Source: Candidatus Izemoplasmatales bacterium
GTDB lineage: Bacteria; Bacillota_I; Bacilli_A; Izemoplasmatales; Hujiaoplasmataceae
DNA: 64,000 bases
Reading direction: 5' to 3'
NCBI GenBank assembly: GCA_028698875.1
Contig: JAQVVR010000001.1
Location: 186,001 to 250,000 of the forward strand
The notes below the pieces were generated by a model that saw nothing but the letters and a program-made list of their open reading frames with translations, searched no databases and was not told where the DNA came from. Below, in pieces: positions 8,831 to 17,772 of the stretch. Position numbers and translations under genes: made by a program. Positions within the stretch are counted from its first letter, which is position 1, and the number at the start of each line of letters is the position of its first letter.

Positions 8831-10109
8831 AGCGGTGATAGTGAACAACGGTACATGAATCTTTGGTTATGGTTGGTAAATTTGCTTTTACTTCAGGAAA
8901 AGTGATATTGTTAACAGCAGTAAATAATTGAAACAAATCGACTCCTGACATCACATATTCGGTTAAAAATCCAGTTAATGAACTGATATGATCGAAAGAT
9001 TGGATAAAGTTTCCCAACATTTTTCGTTTTGCTAACAGAAAACGGAATTCATCAGTGAAGTAAGTGCTAAGATGCATAAGCACATCAAGGATTGCTCTTT
9101 TAGCAGCGATTGGTTTTTTTGTTTCTGTAAAGAGTAAGATATATCCATAGTCTTTTTCATTGGTTATGGAAAATTCAAATGTATCATTTATCAATCGTTT
9201 GTTCATAAGGTTTTGGTATGTTTTTGAAGTTTTCCCCAACACATTATCCAACAAAAAAGCTAATTTTATCTCATCAATGTCATTTTCAAAAGCCGTTTTA
9301 TGATTCGTTTTATCAAGCTTTACACCCACCATCAGCATGTCAGTGTTGAGATCTTTTGTTGTCGATATCAGTGATCTCTTGACTTTGTTATCTTCCATAT
9401 GGACAACTCGATACATTAGTCTATTAGGACGGGTCAGTTGCATAAAGGGATGCTTTTCAATCTGGGCTACCAAAGCTTCAGGATTGATATCTCCTACAAT
9501 TACAAGATGGATATTCTTTGGATGATAGAAAGTATCATATGCCATTTTTAACCAATAATCATCAATTTTAGCGATGGATTCTTCCGTCCCGGCTATATCG
9601 GTCTTAATTGGATGATTGTGATATAATGCTTTCAAAGTGTCTTCAAATATTGTTTGATCGAGGTCGTCACGGTACATACGAATCTCACGGGCAATAATCT
9701 GTCTTTCTTTATCAATGAGTTCCGAAGAAAAGTTTGGAAAGAAGATTAGATTTAGTAGTAGTCGTAATGGTTCCGTAATCCCATTAGTGGTAGAAAAAAA
9801 GTATGAAGTCCGCGTTTGTGATGTATAAGCATTAACATTGGCCCCAACTGCTGAAAACTGTTTAGATATGTTTTCACTTTCGGATTCAAATAACATATGC
9901 TCCAAAAAGTGTGCAGTACCATCAGGAAATGTTGTCACTTCAGAAGCGTCACGAAGAAAAACGTCGCGATCCACGGCGCCATAGGCTACCGAAAGAGCAA
10001 CTTCTGTTTTCGCGAAACCAGGTTTAGGAATCATATGCACCTGCATTCCATCTGCCAAAGTAATCTCGTAAATTGATTCCTTTACTGTTATATCTTGTCG
10101 AATCTGCAT
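8829..10109 (-). CDS. M16 family zinc peptidase, YmfH-like catalytic subunit
   Basis: A 426-residue insulinase-type (M16B) peptidase. The inverted zinc motif HXXEH is intact as H67-F-L-E-H71 in GTAHFLEHMLF. The third ligand glutamate lies in the downstream helix around KERQIIAREIRMYRDD. It pairs with the adjacent non-catalytic homologue, whose stop codon abuts this start (TAAATG). Such YmfF/YmfH pairs in Bacilli are presumed to form a heterodimeric, processing-peptidase-like cytoplasmic protease. The substrate is unknown. A terminator overlaps the stop codon. Confidence 0.88.
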   Translation of the reverse strand: MQIRQDITVKESIYEITLADGMQVHMIPKPGFAKTEVALSVAYGAVDRDVFLRDASEVTTFPDGTAHFLEHMLFESESENISKQFSAVGANVNAYTSQTRTSYFFSTTNGITEPLRLLLNLIFFPNFSSELIDKERQIIAREIRMYRDDLDQTIFEDTLKALYHNHPIKTDIAGTEESIAKIDDYWLKMAYDTFYHPKNIHLVIVGDINPEALVAQIEKHPFMQLTRPNRLMYRVVHMEDNKVKRSLISTTKDLNTDMLMVGVKLDKTNHKTAFENDIDEIKLAFLLDNVLGKTSKTYQNLMNKRLINDTFEFSITNEKDYGYILLFTETKKPIAAKRAILDVLMHLSTYFTDEFRFLLAKRKMLGNFIQSFDHISSLTGFLTEYVMSGVDLFQLFTAVNNITFPEVKANLPTITKDSCTVVHYHR

Positions 10110-11381
10110 TTATTGAACCTTCTTGGTTAAAATATAGGTTGTGTCTAATGTTAATTTTTGAGCAACCGTAATAATATCTTGTTTGTTAACTGCGGCGATG
10201 GCCGCAAGTGTTTGGTTAGGATCAAATTCTTTGCCAAGAGTCTTTCGGTATAAAAAGAACAAATGTGCTAATCGTTCTGGAGAATCGGCATTTTGACGAA
10301 TCCTTTGAATTAGTGATTCCTTCGCAATGGTTATTTCTTCGTCAGCAAGCGCTCCGGTTTTTAAACCTTTGACAATCGTGTCGATTAAAGCCAACGTTTG
10401 CTCTTCATTCCCCGGATCGACTCCAGCCATCATAATGATTACGCCCTTATTTGAATCATAGGAACTGCTAATATAATAACAAAGGGTATTTTCCTCTCTA
10501 ACAATTTGAAACAGCTGTGAATGGTCGAACTCACCAAAGATGGCGTTAAGGACGACACCTGCGTAATAATCTTGATCACCAAAGCGAACAGGAAAGCGGT
10601 AGCCTTGATTAATGCGTGCTTGACTGACATCGCTATCTTCAGTGACGACAGTGGCGTTTACTATATCTTTAGTTTCTCTATCTAACCAAGATTCTTGGTG
10701 AATGGGGGAATCAAAAGAAAAACGTTTTGCAATTAAAGCATCCATAGTCGCATATTCAAAATCACCAACACAAATGATTGTTACATTATCGTTATGTAAC
10801 ATTTGAAGATAACTGTTTTTTAATGAAACCAATGTCACTTCATCTAGGGTTTCGTAAATGCCTTTGGCACGATACTGATGAAGTTCTGTTTTGAACATTG
10901 TCTTCATAAATTGATTGTAAGCATATTCGGATTTGTTTATATATTCCGCTTCAAAATCTTCTTTAAGTAAACGAATTTCTTCATCGACGATCTGTTGGCA
11001 AAAAAGGTTCTTTATCTGACGAGGATTATAGATAATTTCGGCGAGTAAATCAAGTGCTTCGGCAAGCGCCATGCCTTGATTAGGTAAGTATTTTTCATTC
11101 ACGAATTTCATTTCGAAATAAATGACACTTTCGGTGCCGATTTTTTCGGTGCCCACATTCAATGTGAGACCATATAATGCATCCATTTGCGTTTGTAAAA
11201 GCGCTTTAGAGGGATATTTTTTTGTCCCTCCCAACAAGACATTTGGTAATAGTGCGCGATTGTTAATGGCTTCAGGTAAAAAAGCGCTCGCAAAGCGAAG
11301 CGCTATCGAAAAGGTTTTAAATTTGGCGGTTTTTATGCACTGAAGCGTATAACCAGGGTATAAGAATAGTCGATGTTCCAT
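10110..11381 (-). CDS. M16 family peptidase homologue lacking HXXEH, YmfF-like
   Basis: A 423-residue M16B-fold protein. At the place where HXXEH should occur the sequence reads ALLPNVLLGGTKKYPSK, so the zinc site is absent. Conserved family features remain, such as QMDALYG at about 67-73 and the VDEEIRLLKED stretch. By analogy with YmfF and with the core subunits of mitochondrial processing peptidase, it should be the inactive partner of the next gene product. The start at 11381 follows GAAAGGATTC. A small inverted repeat lies in the 51-nt gap after deoD. Confidence 0.85.
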   Translation of the reverse strand: MEHRLFLYPGYTLQCIKTAKFKTFSIALRFASAFLPEAINNRALLPNVLLGGTKKYPSKALLQTQMDALYGLTLNVGTEKIGTESVIYFEMKFVNEKYLPNQGMALAEALDLLAEIIYNPRQIKNLFCQQIVDEEIRLLKEDFEAEYINKSEYAYNQFMKTMFKTELHQYRAKGIYETLDEVTLVSLKNSYLQMLHNDNVTIICVGDFEYATMDALIAKRFSFDSPIHQESWLDRETKDIVNATVVTEDSDVSQARINQGYRFPVRFGDQDYYAGVVLNAIFGEFDHSQLFQIVREENTLCYYISSSYDSNKGVIIMMAGVDPGNEEQTLALIDTIVKGLKTGALADEEITIAKESLIQRIRQNADSPERLAHLFFLYRKTLGKEFDPNQTLAAIAAVNKQDIITVAQKLTLDTTYILTKKVQ

Positions 11382-11396
11382 TGAATCCTTTCGGCA

Positions 11397-11421
11397 ACAA
11401 TGTTTCCATATCCAACATTGT
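11397..11421. repeat. 8-bp inverted repeat before the M16 pair
   Basis: ACAATGTT and AACATTGT flank a nine-base loop between deoD and the first M16 gene. No U-run follows, so it is more likely an operator or RNA stem-loop than a terminator. It overlaps no promoter that I can recognise. Confidence 0.4.
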
Positions 11422-11432
11422 CTAAGGAATAT

Positions 11433-12137
11433 TTAAGCCAGTTCCAAGGCTATTTTCATCATGTTGGTGAATGCGGTTTCGCGTTGTTCAGCGGTCGTTT
11501 CCTCATGGGTGACAAGGGAGTCGCTTATTGTTAACAAACATGCCGCTTTCTTTCCCAGAGCATTGGCGTTATGGAATAATGCAAATGATTCCATCTCCAC
11601 CGCTAAGCAATGCTTGTCATTGACTAAACTTTCACGATCAATGGGATTTTCATGATAAAAAACATCGCTGGAATGAATTCGTCCGGCAATAAGCGGAATT
11701 TCTAAACGTAGAGCAACTTTTGCAATTTTATTATTGACTGTTTTACTGGCTTTGATTAGATGTCTTTTAAATCCGTTTTGCGAGCGAGCATAATTTGATT
11801 CGCTGTATGATTCAGTGACCATCACGACATCAAACAAATGCAAATCGGGAGAATATGCTCCGGCTGAGCCAATGCGGATGATGGTCTTGACATCATAAAA
11901 TTTATATAATTCATATGAATAGATGCCAATTGAAGGCATTCCCATTCCCGAACCCATGACACTAATCGATTTGCCATGATAGGTTCCGGTATAACCGTAC
12001 ATATTCCTAACATTGTTAAAACATACAACGTTTTCTAAAAAAGTGTCAGCGATAAATTTAGCACGTAGTGGATCTCCAGGCATTAAAACCGTTTTGGCGA
12101 TTTGGCCGATTTCCGCTTGATTATGGGGTGTTGACAT
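11433..12137 (-). CDS. deoD: purine-nucleoside phosphorylase DeoD
   Basis: A 234-residue hexameric PNP (NP-I family) that phosphorolyses purine (deoxy)nucleosides to base and (deoxy)ribose-1-phosphate. The signature is clear: AKTVLMPGDPLRAKFIA at about 14-30, GSGMGMPSIGIYSYEL at about 62-77, RIGSAG (phosphate site) and VEMESFAL (the Met-Glu that binds ribose). The catalytic Asp region SDSLVTHEE is at about 204-212. It lies two bases after a membrane protein gene and downstream of deoC; its product feeds DeoB (33792-34970), then DeoC. Confidence 0.96.
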   Translation of the reverse strand: MSTPHNQAEIGQIAKTVLMPGDPLRAKFIADTFLENVVCFNNVRNMYGYTGTYHGKSISVMGSGMGMPSIGIYSYELYKFYDVKTIIRIGSAGAYSPDLHLFDVVMVTESYSESNYARSQNGFKRHLIKASKTVNNKIAKVALRLEIPLIAGRIHSSDVFYHENPIDRESLVNDKHCLAVEMESFALFHNANALGKKAACLLTISDSLVTHEETTAEQRETAFTNMMKIALELA

Positions 12138-12139
12138 AA

Positions 12140-12727
12140 TTACACATCCTTTGTGTTATCGTCGATAACCGACTGTATTTTTTTTATGAGTTTTTCATCG
12201 TAAAGAACACCGATAGTAAAATCAGTACCCATAAGGGAAATGTGACAAAAACCATATGGTTGTTTTGGTACTGGCTCAAAACTAGTAATGCTAAAATCTT
12301 TTCCCAAAGGTACTAAAATCGAATCATCAGGATATTTGGCAAAGAAACGGTGTTTAAATGTAATTAGTGAGCAAGTCGTTTCTCGAAATAATAAAGCTGT
12401 TGATTTCAAACGGTACATATTCGTGGCATCACTAAAAACCGGGATATATAATTGCCATTCCGGATGCTTACCGATGGTATAAGCATATTGACGTTGAATT
12501 ATGCTATGCATATAAATCCGGTTGAGACAATCTTTCAGTAAATTATAAACGAAAGTAATTGGAATCACAGCCAAGGATATTATCCAGTTTAGTTCTTGCG
12601 TCAACAGCCAAACAAGGGCAATAACAATTACAGAAGCAATCGCAACATTGATAAGAAACGACCACCAATGAAACGGGCGAATTACCTGAGTCGTTTTTTT
12701 CAAAACGAGCGCTTGATAGTCACTCAT
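12140..12727 (-). CDS. uncharacterised membrane protein in the deoC-deoD operon
   Basis: A 195-residue protein not assignable to a family by eye. Two hydrophobic segments near the N terminus (about residues 21-41 and 48-64) are followed by about 130 soluble residues rich in aromatic residues and beta-like alternation, probably a cytoplasmic domain. There is no signal peptide, catalytic motif or cofactor site. The ATG shares one base with the deoC TGA stop (TGATG), implying translational coupling, and deoD starts two bases after its stop. The context suggests co-regulation with deoxynucleoside catabolism, but a transport or sensing role is speculation. Confidence 0.75.
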   Translation of the reverse strand: MSDYQALVLKKTTQVIRPFHWWSFLINVAIASVIVIALVWLLTQELNWIISLAVIPITFVYNLLKDCLNRIYMHSIIQRQYAYTIGKHPEWQLYIPVFSDATNMYRLKSTALLFRETTCSLITFKHRFFAKYPDDSILVPLGKDFSITSFEPVPKQPYGFCHISLMGTDFTIGVLYDEKLIKKIQSVIDDNTKDV

Positions 12728-13389
12728 CAATATTCGCTTCCGATACCATCTTGCATCAAGGTAACTCCGTTTGAAGTTCCGATTCGGGTTGCGCCTGCGG
12801 CCACCATAGCATCAAGGTCTTCACGGGTTCGTACGCCCCCAGCAGCCTTGACCGCTTTACCGTTACCATTTTCTTTCATGATTTTTACATCTTCGGCGGT
12901 CGCACCTGCGGTACCAAAACCCGTGGACGTTTTTATGAAAGTCGCCTGGGTTGAACCAATAATAGTACTTACCTTGGCAATTTCGGCTTTTGTCAGGTAA
13001 CAAGTTTCAATAATTACTTTAACGGTATTTCCCCCTGCCGCTTTGACAACGCTATCAACTTCATTTTTGATGTAATCATAGTTGGCTGCTTTCATTTCGC
13101 CAATGTTAATGACCATATCAATCTCATCGGCACCGTTAGCGATGGCATTCAAAGTTTCGAAAACTTTCGTTTCCGTAGTATTCGTTCCTAACGGAAACCC
13201 AATAACCGTGCAGACTAAAACACCGGTATTAACCAATTTTTCGGCTGCGTATTTCACGAAGCAAGGTTGAATGCAAACACTTTTAAAATGGTACTTAATT
13301 GCTTCTTCCAGCAACGTATCGATTTCTTTTTTGGTTCCGAAAGCCTTAAGATATGTGTGATCAATCAATTTATTGATTTCCATAGTCAT
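12727..13389 (-). CDS. deoC: deoxyribose-phosphate aldolase
   Basis: A 220-residue class I aldolase that cleaves 2-deoxyribose-5-phosphate to glyceraldehyde-3-phosphate and acetaldehyde. It has DHTYLKAFGT at the N terminus, CTVIGFPLGTNTTETK at about 60-75, ADEIDMVINIG (catalytic Asp region), the Schiff-base lysine in TFIKTSTGF, and the second lysine in KAAGGVRT. The length is typical. It is the first gene of the operon, with a consensus promoter upstream and AAGGAGAG as SD. Its stop overlaps the next start. Confidence 0.97.
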   Translation of the reverse strand: MTMEINKLIDHTYLKAFGTKKEIDTLLEEAIKYHFKSVCIQPCFVKYAAEKLVNTGVLVCTVIGFPLGTNTTETKVFETLNAIANGADEIDMVINIGEMKAANYDYIKNEVDSVVKAAGGNTVKVIIETCYLTKAEIAKVSTIIGSTQATFIKTSTGFGTAGATAEDVKIMKENGNGKAVKAAGGVRTREDLDAMVAAGATRIGTSNGVTLMQDGIGSEY

Positions 13390-13424
13390 CTCTCCTTAAA
13401 CCTTTTATAAATATTTACGGTGAA

Positions 13425-13453
13425 ATTATACTCGATAACCTTTCGATTGTCAA
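13425..13453 (-). promoter_or_regulatory. consensus promoter of the deoC operon with overlapping palindrome
   Basis: A perfect -35 TTGACA (13453-13448), 17-bp spacer and -10 TATAAT (13430-13425). The -35 is embedded in GTCAA-NN-TTGAC (13449-13460), a possible operator half-site pair for a nucleoside-responsive repressor. The promoter is clear; the operator is inference. Confidence 0.88.
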
Positions 13454-13472
13454 TTTTGACGAAAAAGGGGAA

Positions 13473-16208
13473 TCAGCGAATCACTTCTTTACAGCGGTCA
13501 CATAAACCCTGTTCATCAAGATGATCGACAACTTGCCAACACCGTTCGCAGGTGTGACCCTCTGCGGCAAAAACATCAATTGAAACATCATCGCCTTTAT
13601 ATGAACCGTAACCTTCCGTTTTGACTTCTAACTGGGAAACGATAAATACTTGTTGCAAGTTAACTTGAATCCGGTTGAGCAAATCGATGATTTTTCCTTT
13701 GGGATAAAGAACAAGTTTAGCATTAAAGCTTTTACCAATAATCTTTTTTTCACGTGCTTCTTCAAGCGCCTTTAACACCGTTTCCCGTAAAATCATGAAT
13801 TGATCATACCATGCTTCTAAATTATCATCTGCGTATTTTGGCACTGGCATCGATAGCAGGTAGACATCGACCTCATCTTTGTGTGGCAAGTAACTATACG
13901 CTTCCGAAGTCGTATGAGGAATGATTGGTGTTAGTAATCTAAGTAGCGTATCAGTCATATGATATATAACAGTTTGAATGCTACGACGTGACAACGAATT
14001 GGCTTTTTCGATATAAAGGACATCTTTTGCAAAATCTAAATAGAATGAGGATATAAAATTAACAAAATTTGCCACTTTTCGATAAACATCATCAAAGCGA
14101 AAATCATCATATGCTTCAATGACATCTTTAATAAGTTGGTCGGTTTTTATAAGCATATAACGATCAATTTCCGACAATTGATTATAAGTAATTACATCGA
14201 AATGAAAATCGAAATCAAAAAGATTTCCGAGCATAAATTTGAAAGTGTTACGAATTTTTCGATACGTTTCGGAAACTTGATTAATTAAATCATCGGAGAT
14301 ACGAACATCGGATTGATAATCAACACTGGCAACCCACAAACGCAAAATGTCTGATCCCAGCGAGTTGATAATTTTGTTAGGATCAATGGTATTGCCCAGT
14401 GATTTAGACATTTTGCGACCTTCGCCATCCAAAACCCATCCATGAGATACTACCGTCCGATAAGGACTTTTGCCCATTGTGGCAATACCGGTGGTTAGAC
14501 TGGAGTTGAACCACCCTCGATATTGGTCCGATCCTTCAAGATACAAATCAGCAGGGTATGGTAAACCTTTATCTAATAGCCCACCATGATGACTTGAGCC
14601 TGAATCAAACCATACATCCATAATATCAGTTTCTTTGGTAAAGCGATTATTAGGACTGTTGGGGTGAGTGAAGTTCTTAGGCAACAGTTCGGTAGCAGTT
14701 TTCTCAAACCAAGCATTTGAGCCTTCCTGTTCAAAGATGTCAGCGATATGGTCGATAACTGTTTTATCAACAATTGGGGTGTTTTTTTCGGTATAAAAAA
14801 TCGGAATCGGAACTCCCCAAGCCCGTTGTCGCGAGATACACCAAGCTTCGCGATCCTTAATCATGTTTGCGATTCGCACTTCTCCCCATGCGGGGTACCA
14901 TTTAACTGTGCCAATCGCCTTAAGAATATCTGTTTTTAGGGCCTCGATTGAGGCAAACCATTGTTCGGTGGCGCGGAAAATTACCGGTTGATGTGTTCGC
15001 CAATCGTGTGGATAACTATGTTTGATAGCTGTCATCTTTAACAATGCATCGACTTCCGTCAAAGCTTTAATTACTTCGATGTTGCAATCATCGACATATA
15101 ATCCTTGGAAACGTTTGCCGGCTTCTTCGGTCATGCATCCTCGCGAATCGACAGGGCAGAAAACATCAAGATGATATTTTTGGCCTACATTGAAGTCATC
15201 TTCACCATGTCCGGGTGCAGTATGAACAAGCCCGGTTCCATCTTCGGTAGTAACATGATCACCTAAAATGATGGGGGAAATTCGTTCGTAAAGCGGATGT
15301 TTGTAAGTCATGCCTTCCAAATCAGACCCTAAAACCGTTTTTTGGATATCGGCTTTGGTCCAACTAAGGGTTTCTTTTAATGTATCAAGAAGGTTTTTCG
15401 CTACGACAAACAGACGGTTATTATCCGTTTTTACCAATACATATTCAATGTGGGAACCCACACAAATTGCCATGTTAGCTGGTATTGTCCAAGGCGTAGT
15501 GGTCCATATCAAAAACTCTGTCAATTTGGGGAAAACACCGTTAGTTTTTACCGACGGCATTGCCACAAAAATCGAGGGTGATGAGATGTCATAGTATTCA
15601 ATTTCGGCTTCAGCTAGTGCCGATTCACTTGAAGGTGACCAATAAACGGGTTTTAAGCCTTTATAGATTAAACCCTTTTCAGCCATGATTGCAAATAAGC
15701 GAATCTGGGAAGCTTCGTATTTTTTATCGAGTGTGATATAAGGATGATCCCAATCACCTAAAATCCCTAGCCGCCGAAATTGCCGCCTTTGAATGTCGAC
15801 CTGTTCTAAAGCATACTGCTCACATAATTTGCGAAAATCGGCAATCGACATGGATTTCCGATTGACTTTACGGTCTTTTGACAAAGCGTTTTCAATCGGC
15901 AGACCATGAGTGTCCCACCCGGGTATGTAAGGAGCATAGAAACCCGACATGCTTTTATACCGTAAAATGAAATCCTTTAGCGATTTATTCAAAGCATGTC
16001 CAGTATGGATACTACCATTAGCATAGGGTGGACCATCATGAAGCACATAGTAAGGATTGCCTGCATTTTTATCTAATCGGGCAGCATACAAACCGGATTC
16101 TTCCCAATATTTTTGAATTTCCACTTCTTTCGCTCCAAGGTTCCCTCGCATCGGAAATCCCGTTTCGGGCATTAGTAATGTGTTTTTAAAACTCTTTTTA
16201 TCTTCCAT
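13473..16208 (-). CDS. ileS: isoleucyl-tRNA synthetase
   Basis: A 911-residue class I synthetase charging tRNA-Ile. The HIGH motif is HTGHA in PYANGSIHTGHALNK (about residues 57-71), KMSKS occurs in GRKMSKSLGNT, the editing domain includes TTTPWTIPAN, and the C-terminal zinc site is CERCWQV...CDRC (last 25 residues). This is the bacterial IleS1-type architecture. The SD GAAGGAA precedes the ATG. It is controlled by an Ile-specific T-box. It lies downstream of yggS-sepF-yggT, as in Bacillus, but without ylmH and divIVA. Confidence 0.97.
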   Translation of the reverse strand: MEDKKSFKNTLLMPETGFPMRGNLGAKEVEIQKYWEESGLYAARLDKNAGNPYYVLHDGPPYANGSIHTGHALNKSLKDFILRYKSMSGFYAPYIPGWDTHGLPIENALSKDRKVNRKSMSIADFRKLCEQYALEQVDIQRRQFRRLGILGDWDHPYITLDKKYEASQIRLFAIMAEKGLIYKGLKPVYWSPSSESALAEAEIEYYDISSPSIFVAMPSVKTNGVFPKLTEFLIWTTTPWTIPANMAICVGSHIEYVLVKTDNNRLFVVAKNLLDTLKETLSWTKADIQKTVLGSDLEGMTYKHPLYERISPIILGDHVTTEDGTGLVHTAPGHGEDDFNVGQKYHLDVFCPVDSRGCMTEEAGKRFQGLYVDDCNIEVIKALTEVDALLKMTAIKHSYPHDWRTHQPVIFRATEQWFASIEALKTDILKAIGTVKWYPAWGEVRIANMIKDREAWCISRQRAWGVPIPIFYTEKNTPIVDKTVIDHIADIFEQEGSNAWFEKTATELLPKNFTHPNSPNNRFTKETDIMDVWFDSGSSHHGGLLDKGLPYPADLYLEGSDQYRGWFNSSLTTGIATMGKSPYRTVVSHGWVLDGEGRKMSKSLGNTIDPNKIINSLGSDILRLWVASVDYQSDVRISDDLINQVSETYRKIRNTFKFMLGNLFDFDFHFDVITYNQLSEIDRYMLIKTDQLIKDVIEAYDDFRFDDVYRKVANFVNFISSFYLDFAKDVLYIEKANSLSRRSIQTVIYHMTDTLLRLLTPIIPHTTSEAYSYLPHKDEVDVYLLSMPVPKYADDNLEAWYDQFMILRETVLKALEEAREKKIIGKSFNAKLVLYPKGKIIDLLNRIQVNLQQVFIVSQLEVKTEGYGSYKGDDVSIDVFAAEGHTCERCWQVVDHLDEQGLCDRCKEVIR

Positions 16209-16233
16209 AATATTCCTTCTTTCTGCCTAAAAA

Positions 16234-16456
16234 CAAAAAAATCGACCTAAAAAGGACGATTTTCACCGCGGTACCACCTTTGTTCTAGAAAACTAGCACT
16301 TAAACGTCTTTAACGCGGACAAGCGGAATTATTTACTCAAAATTCAATAATTCTCTCGCGGGGGATAACACTTTCGCTGCTTTCAGACTTTCACCAATCG
16401 TCCGATCTCTAAAGATGATTGCGATTATGTCTTGTCCCGGTCATCAATTTATGATT
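16234..16456 (-). ncRNA. T-box leader, tRNA-Ile responsive (specifier AUC)
   Basis: The conserved GGTGGTACCGCG is at 16278-16267. A stem I region with the AGAGAT and GGTGAAAG motifs lies upstream, followed by a candidate specifier ATC at 16366-16364 in GTT-ATC-CCC. A terminator stem (ATCG-CC/GG-CGAT with one internal mismatch, 16260-16241) with a U-run (16240-16235) precedes ileS. The specifier agrees with the downstream gene. Confidence 0.93.
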
Positions 16457-16462
16457 AGCACA

Positions 16463-16491
16463 ATTATACCAAATCATCGAGAAAAATACAA
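16463..16491 (-). promoter_or_regulatory. promoter of the ileS T-box transcript
   Basis: The -35 is TTGTAT (16491-16486), the spacer 17 bp, and the -10 TATAAT (16468-16463) with an upstream TGG extension. It starts just after the yggT stop codon, so ileS is transcribed separately from the division gene cluster. Confidence 0.82.
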
Positions 16492-16506
16492 CATTAATAT
16501 TAAAGC

Positions 16507-16764
16507 TTATAAAACCCGAGCAATAAAGGCTAAAATCACTTGAAATAAGATTAAACCTATCATTGGAGTAAAGTCAATATTGCCAATTACTAGCCAATGG
16601 CGAAATAAGCTCATATATGGATTTGTGATTTTAGTCAAAAACTCATAAAACCGGGTTTTTACGATTGGTGTCCAACTGAGAAGAACTTGCACAATAATTA
16701 TAAAGAAGTATACATACAAAACATAATATCCATAATATAGAATCTGTCGTAAAATATTGTCCAT
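16507..16764 (-). CDS. yggT: YggT family membrane protein (YlmG)
   Basis: An 85-residue integral membrane protein with two hydrophobic segments (about residues 14-30 and 62-82) separated by the characteristic FLTKITNPYMSLFRHW loop. YlmG/YggT proteins are linked genetically to division or membrane organisation, but no activity is known. It follows sepF with two bases between stop and start, reproducing the yggS-sepF-yggT order of Firmicutes, and is the last gene of this operon. Confidence 0.9.
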   Translation of the reverse strand: MDNILRQILYYGYYVLYVYFFIIIVQVLLSWTPIVKTRFYEFLTKITNPYMSLFRHWLVIGNIDFTPMIGLILFQVILAFIARVL

Positions 16765-16766
16765 AG

Positions 16767-17087
16767 TTATTTTTTTGTACTATACTGACTTATAAAGCGT
16801 TTTAGCGTCGGTCCATTGAGATCATTTTTTTGAGCCATCAGATAAATCTTGTCTTGGATTTTGACGATTTCCCCATCGCAAGCATAAAGAACGCCGGTAA
16901 GAAACATCAGCACCTCATTGGCTTCGGTTATCAAACAATCGCTAAAATTGACGACGATTGGAATCCGATGCATTATTTTTTCGGCATATTCATAAATTTT
17001 CGATGAATCCTGAATTCGATAAAATTCTAACGAGTCAAACCCGATATCGGAAGTTGTTTCCGGTTTTTTGCGAGAAAACATACTCAT
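16767..17087 (-). CDS. sepF: cell division protein SepF (short form)
   Basis: A 106-residue SepF, shorter than the roughly 150 residues common in Bacillus because the linker is reduced. The globular core is present: PIVVNFSDCLITEANEVLMF and the glycine-containing dimer or polymer strand region LTGVLYACDGEIVKI, then IYLMA. The N terminus (SMFSRKKPE) is a short basic version of the membrane-targeting segment. SepF anchors FtsZ by binding its C-terminal peptide, which is present in the FtsZ encoded at 21937-23109. The ATG at 17087 is preferred for spacing to GAGG; an ATG at 17093 overlaps the yggS stop. Confidence 0.88.
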   Translation of the reverse strand: MSMFSRKKPETTSDIGFDSLEFYRIQDSSKIYEYAEKIMHRIPIVVNFSDCLITEANEVLMFLTGVLYACDGEIVKIQDKIYLMAQKNDLNGPTLKRFISQYSTKK

Positions 17088-17089
17088 TG

Positions 17090-17737
17090 TCATTCCTCAC
17101 TTCTAAATAATATTGAACCCAATCGTAAGTGTGTGGCTCCACATTCAATGGCGATTTGGTAATCGTGGCTCATTCCCATTGATAAAAACTGACATGGCGC
17201 CGATGGTAATTGTCTTTTTTGGATATCATATCGTAACTGTGCCAATTTCATGAAACTGCGGCGAATCTCTGCAAAATCAGAGGTATTGGCCGCCATGCCC
17301 ATCAAACCGACTACTATTATTTTATCATATTTGGCTAACTCAGTGACAAAATTTGTTAATTCTTCAATGGCGATGCCTGTTTTTGCGGGTTCATTGGAAA
17401 TGTTTACTTCGATAAAGCAAGCCAAAGGTGTGTTTCGAAAACGATTGATTTCTGCAGCTAAACGCAGCGAATCTAAAGAATGAAGATATGTGATTTTATT
17501 AATAATTGTTTTGACTTTGTTGGTTTGCAGATGCCCAATAAAATGCCAAGTGATTGGCAAATCAAGAAGTTCGGATTGTTTTTTCAGTAATGCTTGGGCA
17601 ATATTTTCCCCGATATTGGTGATTCCTTGACTAAACAATTGTCGAATAATGTCACTTTCAACATATTTCGTGGCGGCGACGATCGTTTGGTTTTGGAGTT
17701 TTGATTGGATTTTCTGAATATTTAAAGATAAATTCAT
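17090..17737 (-). CDS. yggS: YggS/YlmE family pyridoxal-phosphate homeostasis protein
   Basis: A 215-residue PLP-binding TIM-barrel protein (PLPBP) involved in B6 and amino-acid homeostasis. The PLP lysine is in VAATKYV (about residue 28), followed by IGENIAQ, WHFIGHLQTNK (family hallmark) and the phosphate-binding end LSMGMSHDYQIAI plus LRLGSILF. The ATG at 17737 is chosen over an upstream TTG. The TGA stop lies in an ATGA context with the first sepF Met codon, indicating coupling. Confidence 0.93.
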   Translation of the reverse strand: MNLSLNIQKIQSKLQNQTIVAATKYVESDIIRQLFSQGITNIGENIAQALLKKQSELLDLPITWHFIGHLQTNKVKTIINKITYLHSLDSLRLAAEINRFRNTPLACFIEVNISNEPAKTGIAIEELTNFVTELAKYDKIIVVGLMGMAANTSDFAEIRRSFMKLAQLRYDIQKRQLPSAPCQFLSMGMSHDYQIAIECGATHLRLGSILFRSEE

Positions 17738-17772
17738 TGAAATCAAACCCGCTTTCAAACAATATAATATGG

